Counted from the first letter of the stretch, positions 39,641 through 50,400 are shown. The stretch is DNA of 64,000 nt from Shinisaurus crocodilurus (GCA_021292165.1 CM037888.1:27641140-27705139), one strand, 5' to 3'. Made by a program: numbers and translations. The notes: generated from the sequence alone by a model not told the origin.

Positions 39641-39904
39641 CTGGCTGATGTTTAAGATGGCATGCCAGCGGTTGCAAGGGGAGGGAAACTCCAATTGCCT
39701 GAGCAGACATCCACTCGTGTGCTATTGAATTTAGCCCCTTGTCTGTAACTTGCACACCACACCCGTTCAGATGATTTTTGTTTTCAGATTCCACACTTGG
39801 ATTCCAAAGGAATGAATGCACATTTCGAATTATCCAAACAAGGCCAGGTACACTGTATCAGACAGCCAATCACAACCAGTACGCTTAACACTGATATTTA
39901 ATTA

Positions 39905-40547
39905 AGGATCGGTGAATCTGTGAGTTTCACTTTCTCTCTCATTCATTTAAATAGACAGAGATAGAGATGGAGATGGATGATAAAGGGGCTGGAAACAAGG
40001 CCCTATGAGGAGAGACTGAAAGAACTGGGCATGTTTAGCCTTCAGAAGAGGAGACTGAGGGGAGATATGATCGCACTCTTCCAGTGCTTGAAGGGTTGTC
40101 ACACAGAGGAGGGCCAGGATCTCTTTTCGATCATCCCAGTTTGCAGGACACGGAATAATGGGCTCAAGTTACAGGAACCCAGATTCCACCGAAACATCAG
40201 GAAAAATTTCCTGACTATCAGAGCAATAAGACAATGGAATCAACTACCTAGGGAGGTGGTGGGCTCTCCCACTCTGGTCTGGAGGCATTCAAGGTGCGGC
40301 TGGACGGCTATCTGTCGGGGATGCTTTGACCTGAATTCCTGCATTGAGCAGGGGGTTGGACTCGATGGCCTGGTAGGCCCCTTCCAACTCTACTTTTCTA
40401 TGATTATATGATTCTATGGAGACTGAGATGAAGAGATAGAGATATCTCAAGTTCTTTCTCTACTGAATATGAGGAACTCTGGAAATTTTGGTAAATTCTT
40501 TTCAAAAAAGGAACTGAAACAAAATTCTCTCCCGTCTGCATCAGCCA
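39905..40547. mobile_element. MITE (GGTGAATCTGTGAGTTTCAC type) interrupted by CR1
   Basis: The left part ATCGGTGAATCTGTGAGTTT and CACTTTCTCTCTCATTCATT, and the right part CTCAAGTTCTTTCTCTACTG, GAACTGAAACAAAATTCTCT and CCCGTC, are halves of the MITE seen whole at 41601-41754. The CR1 fragment between them entered later. A further half copy lies at 40620-40895. Confidence 0.65.
39970..40420 (+). mobile_element. CR1 LINE C-terminal fragment with 3' tail
   Basis: The frame at 39977-40411 reads YEERLKELGMFSLQKRRLRG, DMIALFQCLKG, LQEPRFHRNIRKNFLTIRAI and RQWNQLPREVVGSPT, the classic CR1 C-terminus. A frameshift near 40280 precedes AFKVRLDGYL-type codons. The 3' end is TTTCTATGATTATATGATTC then TATGG, the CR1 terminal repeat. 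5'-truncated and inactive. Confidence 0.93.
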
Positions 40548-40619
40548 AATTCAATAGGTGCAGAGTTATTCCCAGCATGGAGAAGACCATGTTTTTGTAC
40601 CTGCCTGCCATATAGTTGG

Positions 40620-40900
40620 TAAAGTTGAGGAATCAGGATAAAAGAGATGGCAACCCTAATTCAGCACCACAAACATGGCTGAATGAATACACAGGAATTC
40701 AAAGCCAGACTTTTAATAGCTAAGCATTCAAAGCCCTGGGCTTGCAAGGATGAGCCTGTCACTTTTGGTTTCTCTTCCTATTAAATCATTTCTGAACTCG
40801 AGTTCTTCTTGTCCTGAATATGGAGTACTTCGCAAATTTTGGTAAATTCTTATCAAAACTGAACTGAAACAAAATGTGTGCCCATCCCTGTATGTGATCT
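40620..40900. mobile_element. MITE half copy
   Basis: Shares AGACTTTTAATAGCTAAGCA, TTCGCAAATTTTGGTAAATT and CTTATCAAAACTGAACTGAA with 37075-37280 and 41601-41754; right end TGCCCATCCCTG. Confidence 0.6.
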
Positions 40901-41600
40901 ATGATGACATATGATACCTCAGCTTCTCACAGCCTTATTGGGAAATGCTGGTGGCATGCACCTTTGATAACAGTGAATGTCCACCAAATAATACATTTTT
41001 GACAGGAGCATTTTAAAACCAATTGTGGTTTGGGAAACGGGTGTCCAAAACAACAACAGCAAACAAACAACCTGATGAAAGCAGTATGGACACAAGTGAC
41101 TGATGGCTTTGATCATACACCATATATTGGCTTGCACCTGAAATTGGTGAAGTTACTGCAGATGTCCATGGGTATATGTGTAAGATCAGTATGAGGTTGT
41201 TGCTGCTCTTAAAAAAAAATTTTCCTTAAAAAAAAAAAAAACCCTGCCGTGCCCTTTAAGATGTAAATCTATTGAAATCCAGCCCTAGACAGTACTGGGG
41301 TCACTCTGCTTATTACTTTATGACATTTCCAGAGGAAAGGTGCATTGGGGGCTCACATTAATTTGCTTTATGTTTGACTAGAAATGCTTCCCATCACGAT
41401 TAGAGCACTCTCCACTCTCTCTTCATTTTAGAAGGCTTGTCAGTCATTTGAGAATGATATGCCCTACGTCTGGGATGAACAAGCCCATCGTATATTAGAC
41501 ACAGCCCTGTTCTCAGGAGGAAGGGGGACAGAGAGAGGGAGGGTCATAACACACAGCTAGTGGTCAGAAGGAGAGATAGCCTCGTCCAAGGCCAGCCGTA

Positions 41601-41754
41601 GAGATGGGTGAATATGTCCGTTTCACTTTCTCCTGCATTCATTTTTAATATATATAAATCTCAAATTCTTTCTCACCTGAATATAGAATATGTTAGAGTT
41701 TTTCATGAATTCTTATCAAAACTGAACTGAAATGAAATTCTCAGTCATCCCTAA
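41601..41754. mobile_element. Compact MITE, TAGAGATGGGTGAAT type
   Basis: TAGAGATGGGTGAATATGTC at the left and TAGGGATGACTGAGAATTTC as the inverted right end. The interior has TTTCACTTTCTCCTGCATTC and TTATCAAAACTGAACTGAAA. The simplest copy of a family seen in fragments at 27592, 39905 and 55326. Confidence 0.75.
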
Positions 41755-42107
41755 GACAATATGGCAACCCACTTCCTGGGTGATAGAGATTGTCCGGCGG
41801 GGGGGTGTGGTGTGACAGGAGACCAGTCTAAGCAAGACTAAGAACCAGGCAGGACAGAGCTAGGCAAAGGGACTAGATTTGGCCATCAGGTTCAAGGCTT
41901 GACCAAGCAACTCTGAACAGGAGCTGATGATCGGCCTCCCAGTAATGTCTTTTTTCATTCTTTATCAGGGTTTGTTGGGAAGCATAGCCAAAGACAGCAG
42001 CAAATTGTAAGGAGGGGGGGGGGGATATAACATTTTAAGTGTGATGCAAGTGATTTCACATGTCCACTCATTCCTAGGCATTTATTTCCAACAGGGCCTA
42101 TTGGGGT

Positions 42108-42108
<1 letters not shown>

Positions 42109-42139
<31 letters not shown>
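42109..42139 (+). repeat. (TG)n microsatellite
   Basis: About 14 GT units; a poly-G run follows at 42147-42153. Confidence 0.95.
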
Positions 42140-42141
<2 letters not shown>

Positions 42142-42565
42142 AGGGAGGGGGGGTCATCTGGGAAGCAAGTTTTAAATCGAACTTCTATATCTCACACTTG
42201 AGGATGATGATAGAGATTTATTTTCCCAAATCTAAATGGGGGAACATCCCAGAATCTTGTTTGCTGAAGCTGATCAGAGGCAGCATTAGAATGGGACAAG
42301 CAACATTCCGAACAGTTAGTGACCAGTCCAGGTTCATCTGGAGAGAAAAGGAAATCCTAGGATTGTGATGATTTGAGAATGTGTGTCTCCCTATGTGGCA
42401 TGTTCTCAAGAGCTACTACTACTACTACTACTGTGTTATTTACAATTATATATCCCACCCAGTGTACAATTATATATCTACACTGTTTCAAGGTGCTCAA
42501 AGCAGTGTAGATTGTTTTCCCCCACCCCCATTTTATGCCAACAACAACCCTCTGAGGTAAGTTAG

Positions 42566-42570
<5 letters not shown>

Positions 42571-42608
<38 letters not shown>
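42571..42608 (+). repeat. (GA)n microsatellite
   Basis: About 18 GA units within the SINE body; it probably expanded from the AGAGAG of the SINE core. Confidence 0.95.
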
Positions 42609-42611
<3 letters not shown>

Positions 42612-42668
42612 GTGACAGGTTACCCAGTCAGATTCATGGCTGGCTGGCTGGCTGGCTGGTGATTTGAA

Positions 42669-43072
42669 TAGGGTGGCCACTTATGAATCTCCAAAAAGAG
42701 GAAATGCATCACCAAAAGGGGGGGGGGAGGACACATAATTGCATAAAATGTGTATATGCTGATTTATATGAACAGATGTAAATTTAGAAATCATTATTAT
42801 ATTTCAAATAGAAATGCAGTCCATCTCACTATTGAGGGGAGGACTGTGGCCAGGGGAGCTGCGTGCCTTGCTCAGTCTGCTGCCCGGGTGCTGTGGGTGG
42901 GCAGCTCCAAGGCCCTTTCGCTCTTCCTTCAGATGGTTCTTTATCTTTAAACTGGACTTGGACTGGACAGCCCTTCCAATAGAGGACACCTTCAAAATAG
43001 AGGACAATCCTCTGGCAGCCCTTCAAATAGAGGACATTCCTTTGTAAGAGAGGGAGGCACATGACCACCCTA
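42669..43072. mobile_element. hAT-like MITE, TAGGGTGGCCAC type, 8-bp TSD
   Basis: 404 bp. The left end TAGGGTGGCCAC and the inverted right end TAGGGTGGTCAT are terminal repeats. TSDs GATTTGAA (42661-42668) and GAGTTGAA (43073-43080) match at 7 of 8. The right part has a tandem TTCAAATAGAGGACA-type repeat (42990-43045). Relatives: 48283-48422 and 54245-54400. It is inserted in the middle of a SINE. Confidence 0.87.
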
Positions 43073-43201
43073 GAGTTGAACTTGAGACTCCCTAGTTTAG
43101 TCCGAAACTCTAACCATTACACCACACTCCCTCCCTTGGGGCTACAATCCCCAGAGTGGACCAGTTTTTTTTCTAAAATAGGCAAAGGATCAGGGAGGGG
43201 A

Positions 43202-43750
43202 CAGGAACGGTGCAGGGCTGTTTGGCGCCCTAGGCCAAATTATATTTAGCGCCCCCCCCTCTCGTGCCGTGGGGGGGGCTCCGGAGCAAAGCAGCCCTGC
43301 TCTGCAACCCCCCCCCCGTGCCGCTGCCGCCCCACCACCACCTACCTTCCCCCCGCCCCTGCTGCTGGCTGCTGCTGCTGCCGCTGCCGCTGCCGCCTCC
43401 TCCTCCGACGCGACGGGACCCCCACGCTTTTTTTTTTTTTTGCCGGGGAAACCAGGGCAACAGGGCTGTTTAAGCCCTGTTGCCCTGGTTCCTCCTCCCG
43501 CCAAAACAACGCTGGCGGGGCTCCAGAAATGACGGGAAGGTAGGTAGGTGGCGGGCGGACACGCGCGCGTGGGGGGGGGAGGTGCAGCGGCGGCGGCAGC
43601 GGCTGGCAGGCGGGCGGGGAGGCGCGGCGGAGGCGGCAGGCGGGGCAGGAGCGTGCCAGAGGCGAGGAAGGGGCGCAGAAACGCTGCGCCCTCTTCCGCC
43701 ACGCGCCCTAGGCAGCGGCCTGGGTCTGCCTAGCGGTAGCGCCGGCCCTG
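43202..43750. mobile_element. CpG-rich non-autonomous hAT element, 8-bp TSD
   Basis: 549 bp. Ends CAGGAACGGTGCA and (inverted) CAGGGCCGGCGCT agree at 10 of 13 positions. TSD GGAGGGGA is exact at 43194-43201 and 43751-43758. Sub-terminal GGCGCCCTAGGC is mirrored by GCCTAGGCAG / CTAGGCAGCGGCC near the right end. The centre is a hairpin, AAACCAGGGCAACAGGGCT / AGCCCTGTTGCCCTGGTT (43449-43492), also found in 2522-3038. Strong GC bias and (CTG/CCG)n tracts give apparent ORFs of low complexity (poly-Ala, poly-Pro), which I reject as genes. Confidence 0.9.
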
Positions 43751-43759
43751 GGAGGGGAA

Positions 43760-44585
43760 TAAGGTGCCATGCGACATGTTTGTATCAGCCCAGAGAAATT
43801 ACTTTTTGACCATGGTTTTTGGAGAAGTCAATGTGTGTTCATTCTACCTCCACCCCGCTTTAACATTTTATATTTGTTGTGGCGACCTCAGATGAGCTTC
43901 CATACCAAGGCAGAGCTGGGAAGGAATGTTTCCTGATCATAAGGAAGCATCCCGGGGAAGATGTCCTTTGCAGATTGCAGGGATAGATGGAACAGGTATG
44001 CAAGCTACAAAGCTTCATCTTTTACAGAATGTACTCAATGAGAATATATTCTACCCTGTAGGCTGGCTGAGTACAGTATGCGCGGATCATTTTTGATGGG
44101 GAGGGTTAAAGTATTTTAAAATATAAATCAGAATCTGGATTTTCACCTTTCCTATGAGGGTACATTCTTTTTGCAGATGGATGCCAGCAGGGTGTCAAAA
44201 ACTGCCATTACAGAAAAAGTAACCTCAGGATTTATTTGTGCAAGTTCAATAAGGTTTTTCAATTTTTGTGCTAATTTTGCCCCAGAACAATTATTTATGT
44301 ATACTGTTTCGCATTGGATCTGCTGCTGTAATGCCAATTTTTTATTTTGATGTGTCAATATTTTAGTGTTTTTTAATAACATCCATCACCACTGCTGTAT
44401 ACTTCCTGCTGTACCGGAGTACATTAATATATGAATTTCTATTTTGATATGTGTGTATCGCACCATATGTTCCAGTTTCCACACTGATTGTGTGTGTGTG
44501 TGTGTGTGTACAAGTTCAAAAACACAAAGAACATTTCTTACTTAGTAGCGAGCAACTGATGAAAGTTACTTAATTTATGTTACCA
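43760..44585. other. Unclassified intergenic DNA
   Basis: No gene recognised. A (TG)n run at 44490-44509 is the only clear feature. Confidence 0.35.
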
Positions 44586-44589
44586 GGGG

Positions 44590-44700
44590 TGGTTGGTAGA
44601 TGACTGCTTATGTCAGTGGGGCTCCTTGTCCATTGCAGGTTTTATTCTGCACTTTAGAGGAGCTATCCATGGTGCTGAACTCCAGCCCCCAAAATAGGTT
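44590..44700. mobile_element. Half palindrome MITE, AGGCTGGTGACTCC type
   Basis: TCAGTGGGGCTCCTTGTCCA, TTGCAGGTTTTATTCTGCAC and GGAGCTATCCATGGTGCTGA match the left arm of 36783-36992. The other arm is missing. Confidence 0.6.
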
Positions 44701-44899
44701 CTCTGAAATGAGTTTGGATTTCTAAGAATTCGACCCTCAGAATCTGCTGAAGACTGGCTTTCTTGGGCTGTGTGGAGTCCATGCACCTTTGGACCATTTT
44801 TTTTTTTTTTTTTTTTTACTTTCCAAAAATTTATGCAGATATATTCATTGGAAAATATGCAAGTTTACCCTGAGATATGTGCCATTCTGAAAAATCATG

Positions 44900-45828
44900 G
44901 AAATGTATCCACCAGGAAAAGTTGAATGCAATGGTGGTGGTGGTGGGGATATGTGATGTGCTAACATACATTACAAAAATTGTGAGGAAACTTGAAATTG
45001 ATTTTTTTGGGGGGGGCGGGTGTATTTTTCTGCATACCAATAAATAGATAAATAAATAAATGGAATCTGTCCCTGAGCAGAAACCACAATGAACAATGCT
45101 AGACAATCTGCAAAACACACACGGGACGGATTCCACAAGCCTGCTAGAGTGAGAAGTTGCCGCGGTCACTCCGTGGCACCTCATAGTACGCACGATGTTC
45201 GGGCTACCACACAGCCTCGCCTCCACCCCAAATCTGCATTATCAGTTTGGAAATGAATGAAAGAATTTCTCGGTAACATTCATTAATTACACTTGTTGAC
45301 AAGACGTCAGGGTTCCTCCTTTTCTCACCACCACCACTCCTGTTCTACTAATTCCATCTCTCCCTCTTCCTCTCCTCTCAATTAAACATATGAAATTGTG
45401 TCCCTCCCCATTCAGAAAGCAGCTTTTAGATTAATCATATTATCTTAAGGTTCTGAATCTCGGTGCCGGCGTGACCTTTCTTCCGTTAGAATCCATTATC
45501 TTAAACTATCACAATAATCCTGGCTTTAGGGAGGAGGAGAGGAAAGCAGGAATCAAACCTAATAGATGGCAAATAAGATTAATGCATGATCTAAGTACCG
45601 ATTACACTTGGGCTTGCCCTTGAACACCCAGGTGTAACCTTGAAATTCACATCCACTAAAGATGCTGCAATTAGATTGAAGGTCCCAGAAGACCGCAAAG
45701 GGCAGCTGGCCAACCCACCCCCAGTATTTGCTACTCTCTAGTGAGCTACCTCCGACTACAGCTTGTGGAAAAAAATTTTTGGCAGCAGGCACCTTCTACA
45801 CATTTATACATGTTTAGTATTTTCTTTT

Positions 45829-45863
<35 letters not shown>

Positions 45864-46370
45864 CCTTTCCCTTTTGTTTGTTTGTTTGCAAGGAGCAATT
45901 GGCCAAAAGACACCATGTAAACTTTTACCTGGACCGCACAAGAGGAGAACGTTGTTTTTAGAACCCATTATAACTCTAGCGGAGAAAACGGAGATATTTT
46001 CTTTAGAGACTGACCCGTGGTCCTGGCCAAAAAAAATTGTTCCGTGTGATTTATCTTCCAAGGTCCTTGTTTTTAGAGCTGAATAGCCCTGCATGCTGAG
46101 AGAAGACCTCCGTGATAAGAAGGAACTTGGCATGAGCTACCCCCCAACGCTACGTGTGCGGTATGTTCCAGGAAGACTTTGAGTGAGATCTGCAAGACCT
46201 CTGCTCCCCAAGTTTCAAATACATCCCTGCAGTGAACTGACCTCACTGGAAATCTTAGAGAAAGAGGTGAAGGACTGAACAAGCACACAACAGCAACTGT
46301 CATTTACCCTCATCATCCCTCACCACCTGACTTGGGGTCAGGAGGCTTGGACATTCAAAATGTTTAATGT
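44900..46370. other. Single-copy intergenic DNA with candidate regulatory block
   Basis: No gene recognised. 45240-45560 has few repeat features and contains ATTCATTAATTACAC, CAATTAAACATATG, TTAGATTAATCATATTATC and TCTTAAACTATCACAATAAT, suggesting conserved non-coding DNA. (AT)n at 45835-45859, poly-T at 44801-44817. 45600-46300 shows nothing assignable. Confidence 0.38.
45835..45859 (+). repeat. (AT)n microsatellite
   Basis: About 12 TA units. Confidence 0.95.
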
Positions 46371-46382
46371 CCTCAATGAGCC

Positions 46383-46404
46383 GATGATGATGATGATGAT
46401 GATG
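46383..46404 (+). repeat. (GAT)n microsatellite
   Basis: Seven GAT units. Confidence 0.9.
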
Positions 46405-46669
46405 AATTCCTATTACAGAATTTAATAATTCTTATTAAAGAACTTATCTTAGAGAGTTCAAAGCACTTCACATATTTTGTCTTGTTGCAAGCCTTACAGC
46501 AAGTCTTCACAAGTAGGCATCTGTAGTATTATCCAGTGGTGTGCTGAACATTTCTTCCGCATTATTTTCAAGTTCAACCACTCACATTCAATCTGATGTG
46601 CTTTGAAATTGCTTTCAAAAAGAAACTCAAAGGAGAAGAATTTTCAGAGAAACTCACATGGGTTTGGTT

Positions 46670-46905
46670 CTGCTTACCGTTCTTATGAGTATGCAGGCGT
46701 TACTTTAAATCCATGCCTAGCTGCGATGAGATTCCCCCACCGCATTTTTACTCTACAATAGGCACAGGGGCCCTGATCTGGATTCGGACCTTAGCATGGG
46801 GAGGGAGGCCTCTTAACATCTGGATTGGACAAAAGATATAGCTGCTAGATATGGATTTAAAGTAATGTCTGTTTTGGCCCTTAAATTCCACTTTTCCTGC
46901 AGTAA
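46670..46905. mobile_element. Palindromic MITE, relative of 10835-11115
   Basis: TACTTTAAATCCATGCCTAG at the left pairs with TAGATATGGATTTAAAGTA at the right. Between lie TTTTTACTCTACAATAGGCA and CCCTGATCTGGATTCGGACC, as in the copy at 10920-11010. Followed by TGTCTGTTTTGGCCCTTAAA, also shared. Confidence 0.72.
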
Positions 46906-46909
46906 CTTC

Positions 46910-47540
46910 TATATTAGTTTTAGCAAAGCAAGTATTCAGAGGTGCAAGCCACCCTATAATACTGAAGCAATCCAAACCATGTTTTGGTGTCAGCAAACCA
47001 ATATAGTAAGTTCAGCAGACAAATGTATGCATCCGAATCAATGAGGTCACAAAAGTTCAGCAACATGTCCAGCGAGCACAGTTTTATTGAGATCTTAAGC
47101 AACCGTTTTAATCCACATCTACCCCCTTAGTCACGTCTTGTTCTACTTCCTCGTGGGCTATGTGTTTCAGGCCTTTTCTCTCCACACCCATGTCTGTGGC
47201 CCACTGCTGCTGGTATGAGACACAAACATAAATATAAAGCTTGTCTGCTGATGCCATTAGCAGGGGGCCATGGGCAAGAGCATGATATGACAGCCTGAAG
47301 GACATGGACCAACTGTTGTGGACGGGTGGGAGAAAAAGTAAAGTAGAGACGGTGCTGGATTTGGTGTTCCCTCATTTTCCGTCCTCTGACATGGATGGTT
47401 GGTGTTTGCACCAGTTATCTTACAGGGGCTACACATGAACAGCAACCTGCTATTGTGTGCCAGTACGATTAGACTGGGGCCAGTAATATTAATAAACCTG
47501 AGAGGATCATCTGTGCTGGAGGTGTGCACTAGTATGCAAC
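46910..47540. other. Unclassified intergenic DNA
   Basis: No gene or repeat confidently recognised. Confidence 0.35.
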
Positions 47541-47735
47541 ATAGAAACATTGGATGCTGCCTTATATTGAGTCAGACCCCCTTGGCCCACCTAGCCCAGG
47601 CAGTATTGTCGACACTGACAGGCAGCGGTTCTCCAGGGTTTCAGGCAGAAGTTTTTCCAGCCCTACCTGGAGAGGTCAGGGTTGAACCTGGGACTTTCTG
47701 CATGCAAAGAAAGGGCTCTACCATTGAGACACAGT
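47541..47735 (-). mobile_element. tRNA-derived SINE, full-length type, minus strand
   Basis: The minus strand reads TGTCTCAATGGTAGAGCCCT (box A-like), TTGCATGCAGAAAGTCCCAG, GTTCAACCCTGACC (box B-like), CTTCTGCCTGAAACCCTGGA, GAACCGCTGCCTGTCAGTGT and the tail TAAGGCAGCATCCAATGTTT. Same family as 9852-10087. A (CA)n run at 47735-47757 abuts the head. Confidence 0.87.
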
Positions 47736-47759
47736 CACACACACACACACACACACATG

Positions 47760-48280
47760 TGTGGGTGGGAATGGTTTTCCAGATATGGGACGAAGCACAT
47801 CAGATGTGGCATGTGTATATGTCGTACTGACGCTGGCATAAGTTGGGCTTCAAGGGGCTATATAAGCCTGCCCTGCCCCTGACCTGGCCTCACTTTGGGT
47901 TTGTGGTGCCCGCCCATGCTCCATTCAGGGAGCAGGGTACAATCTGGCAGGCATGTACAGCAAACAATCTGAAGAAGTAGGGATTTTAGTGGGTACCTGT
48001 TGAGGCACCTTTCAGGCGATGAAGTATTCCCAAGATCTGCCACTCAGGGCTGTGCAACCCAGGGATTGGTGTATGGACCTACCCAGAGCACAGGAGAGTC
48101 CTCTGTATTAAGGTCTCCTTGTTTGATGGGCTGTTCAGTCCAATTCTGGTTTAAAGTCAGAGAACCCTAAGTAGTGAGAACAGGGAGGCACCTTGAGGTT
48201 GCCCACCGATGGTAGCACGTGGACAGCCAACTGCGCAGAAGTCAGCCAGCTTCTCTGTCTCCTCTACTATGGCAGTATTG
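47760..48280. other. Unclassified intergenic DNA
   Basis: No gene or repeat confidently recognised. Confidence 0.35.
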
Positions 48281-48282
48281 CA

Positions 48283-48422
48283 TTTCTATGTAAATTATAG
48301 TTATTATTTCTAAATTTGCATGCACACACACAAGCATATGGCAGTGTTATGCAAATTGGTGTCCTTTTTTTTGGTCCTCTTTTATGGTGATGCGTTTCCT
48401 CTTTTCTGGCAGTCACCCTACC
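48283..48422. mobile_element. MITE fragment of the 42669-43072 family
   Basis: GCATTTCTATGTAAATTATA, TATGCAAATTGGTGTCCT and the end CTGGCAGTCACCCTA (inverted TAGGGTGACTGCC) match the left part of 42669-43072 in reverse. Confidence 0.65.
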
Positions 48423-48570
48423 TAGAGCTGTAGTGTATGGTGAGTGGGGACGAGAGTGAGTCAGGAAGGCCTCCCTTAACACCTGGACAGGTGTGGCTAT
48501 TGGAAAAGGTGTAAGGGCTCAGAGACTACCCTCCATCCCAGGAGCCAGGTTAGCCTCACTTTATATATAT

Positions 48571-48705
48571 CAGTGTTCTCCAACCTTGGGTCCCCAGATG
48601 TTTTTGGCCTACAACTCCCAGCATGCCCCAACCAGCTATGCTGGCTGGGGCATGCTGGGAGTTGTAGGCCAAAAACATCTGGGGACCCAAGGTTGGAGAA
48701 CACTG
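48571..48705. mobile_element. Near-perfect hairpin hAT MITE with ZNF143-like motifs
   Basis: 135 bp. The two ~66-base arms differ at a single position. The ends are CAGTGTTCTCCAACCTTGGG and its complement. TSDs ATATATAT (48563-48570) and ATATATAG (48706-48713) match at 7 of 8, though the target is itself a TA repeat. Each arm holds CCTACAACTCCCAGCATGCC. The near identity of the arms points to recent insertion or arm-to-arm conversion. Confidence 0.9.
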
Positions 48706-48714
48706 ATATATAGC

Positions 48715-49424
48715 ATGTTGAGTTGCCACATGGCTCCAGAGTTTACTCACATGTTTCCCTTCAAAATGTTTTGGGCAAGTCCTGGGCACAGCCAAAGCCA
48801 CATTTGCTGCTCACGGTGGGAGAGAAGAAGTAAAAGAGCCCTTTGCCCATGTTTTGGTGCCCCCTGGGACTGTGTCAGTGGGTAGAGCCACATGGTCAGT
48901 ATATCAGTTGAAAATAATGCCCATGTTGAACATTATGTGCCAATCAAGCAGGATATTCCACACGTCTCAAACAGGATAAGGAGGGCTCATCGTCCAGCCA
49001 TACGCTATCATTCTGGTTGGGAGAGAGAAAGGTTTGACAAGCTCTTCCTATTGCTGGCAAGATTGGTGACATCCGAGGACCCTGGGGAACACAAATGCCT
49101 TGTCTTCTGCCCACAGAGAGTTAACACTCACATATACACACACACATGTGGAGCAGGCAAGCAGCCGTATGCCATTAAGTTAAGGCGAGTAATGAAATTT
49201 CATTTAATTTGTCAGGAAGAAAGTGCTAATGTTAAAAGGCATTTAATAAAAAGGGGGATTCTTTGAAAGGAAGCCTTTAAGTAATTACTTCAAGTGTCTT
49301 AGGCCTACTCGCAAGAATATTTACATTAGTGTCTCGCAGTGCCAAAGTGTAATTCAATTAGTGCTGCATTTACATTCCATTCTTTCCTTTCTCTCTGTCT
49401 GTTTTTTTAAGAAATGCTGATTTT
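48715..49424. other. Single-copy intergenic DNA
   Basis: No gene recognised. 49170-49400 is AT-rich and repeat-free (CCATTAAGTTAAGGCGAGTA, TTTCATTTAATTTGTCAGGA, GTAATTCAATTAGTGCTGCA) and may be conserved non-coding sequence. Confidence 0.38.
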
Positions 49425-49428
49425 ATTA

Positions 49429-49429
<1 letters not shown>

Positions 49430-49458
<29 letters not shown>
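49430..49458 (+). repeat. (TA)n microsatellite
   Basis: About 14 AT units. Confidence 0.95.
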
Positions 49459-49459
<1 letters not shown>

Positions 49460-49676
49460 CAAGTCAGGTGTTCATAGTTTAAAAAAAACATTTTCACTGA
49501 GAGGACTGCTGAGTTAACACATTCCCTCTTCTACAATTTGTGCAGAGTAATTATATGTACACATGGAGGTAAAACGGACATATATAGAAACATACACATA
49601 CATGCAATATATATATGTACATATATTTTTGTGGATACACAGTATACATATGTATGTATGTGCAGGTGAGCATGCG

Positions 49677-49678
<2 letters not shown>

Positions 49679-49716
<38 letters not shown>

Positions 49717-49719
49717 GCA

Positions 49720-49753
<34 letters not shown>
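49679..49753 (+). repeat. Compound (TC)n - (AC)n microsatellite
   Basis: About 17 TC units, a short GCACGCACAT spacer and about 12 CA units. Confidence 0.95.
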
Positions 49754-49822
49754 GGTTGCAATCCTATCTGCATTTACCTGGGAATAAGGTAAGTCCCACT
49801 GAGTGGGACTTATTTCAGAGTA
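49753..49822. mobile_element. Short palindromic MITE (GCAATCCTA type), partial
   Basis: GGTTGCAATCCTATCTGCAT, TACCTGGGAATAAGGTAAGT and CCCACTGAGTGGGACTTATT. Same family as 21200 and 21655, cut by the following L2 tail. Confidence 0.65.
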
Positions 49823-49825
49823 GAT

Positions 49826-50195
49826 TTATTTATTTATTATATTTTTGAATCGCCCATCTGGCCAGTCATCCAGCCACTCTGAGCGATGTACAGTCCAATA
49901 AAATACAAGAACAAAACACAGTGTAATACACAATTAAAAACAGTACAAAATTTAAAAATCCTAACCCACCCCATATTCCCACCTGAAAAACCACATTTTT
50001 AATGCATGGTGAAAGCTAATCAAGGAAGGGGCATGGCGGAGGTCACTGGGGAGAGAGTTCCATAAACTGGGGGCTGCCACAGAAAAGGCCCTCTTCGCTC
50101 TTCCTAGTCCCCACCAGCCTGGTTTCTCTGGCTGATGGGACAGGGAGAAGGCCGTCTGTGGCAGATCTTGTTGAGCGCCTACTTGATGTTGCTGG
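49826..50195 (-). mobile_element. L2 3' end, minus strand, young subfamily
   Basis: Begins with the tail TTTATTTATTTATTATATTT, then AATCGCCCATCTGGCCAGTC, CTAACCCACCCCATATTCCC, TTTTTAATGCATGGTGAAAG and GTCCCCACCAGCCTGGTTTC: the reverse of 9140-9370. The minus strand encodes degenerate RAFSVAAPxLWNSLP and FRRxLKTWLF. It stops near 50195 before TG/TA-rich DNA. Confidence 0.88.
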
Positions 50196-50209
50196 ATATA
50201 TCTACAATT

Positions 50210-50400
50210 GCACTAGTGTGTGTGTGTTTTATGTATGTGTGCGTTTGTATATGCACACAAAGTAAACAATACAATTTCACTAGTGTGTGTGTGCACGCAT
50301 GCATGTTATATCTCTGTTTTGTGTGTGTGTGTGTGTGTATACATACAGAGTATCTGTAAACAATTTTGTTTATTCCTACTATCAGACTGATTCTCTCCCT

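Larger units (their letters stand above)
42425..43130 (-). mobile_element. MIR-like SINE (minus), split by a MITE and expanded by (GA)n
   Basis: On the minus strand: GAGGGAGTGTGGTGTAATGG and TTAGAGTTTCGGACTAAACT (head, 43084-43134), then after the MITE CCATGAATCTGACTGGGTAA, CCTGTCACCAGTC, a (TC)n expansion, CTAACTTACCTCAGAGGGTT and GTTGTTGGCATAAAATGG. The order matches the intact SINE at 54803-55050. A (CCAG)n run (42641-42659) and (GA)n (42571-42608) have grown inside it. Confidence 0.8.

Noticed and set aside
43190..43809. Poly-Ala/poly-Pro ORFs and an apparent CpG island suggesting a first exon
   Set aside because: The segment is bounded by exact 8-bp TSDs and hAT-type inverted ends, so it is a transposon; the residues come from CTG/CCG runs.
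49514..49848. ORFs with long Cys-Val, His-Thr or Leu-Ser repeats
   Set aside because: They are translations of (TG)n, (CA)n and (TC)n microsatellites, as are those at 16571, 17534-17901, 26330 and 50135-50457.
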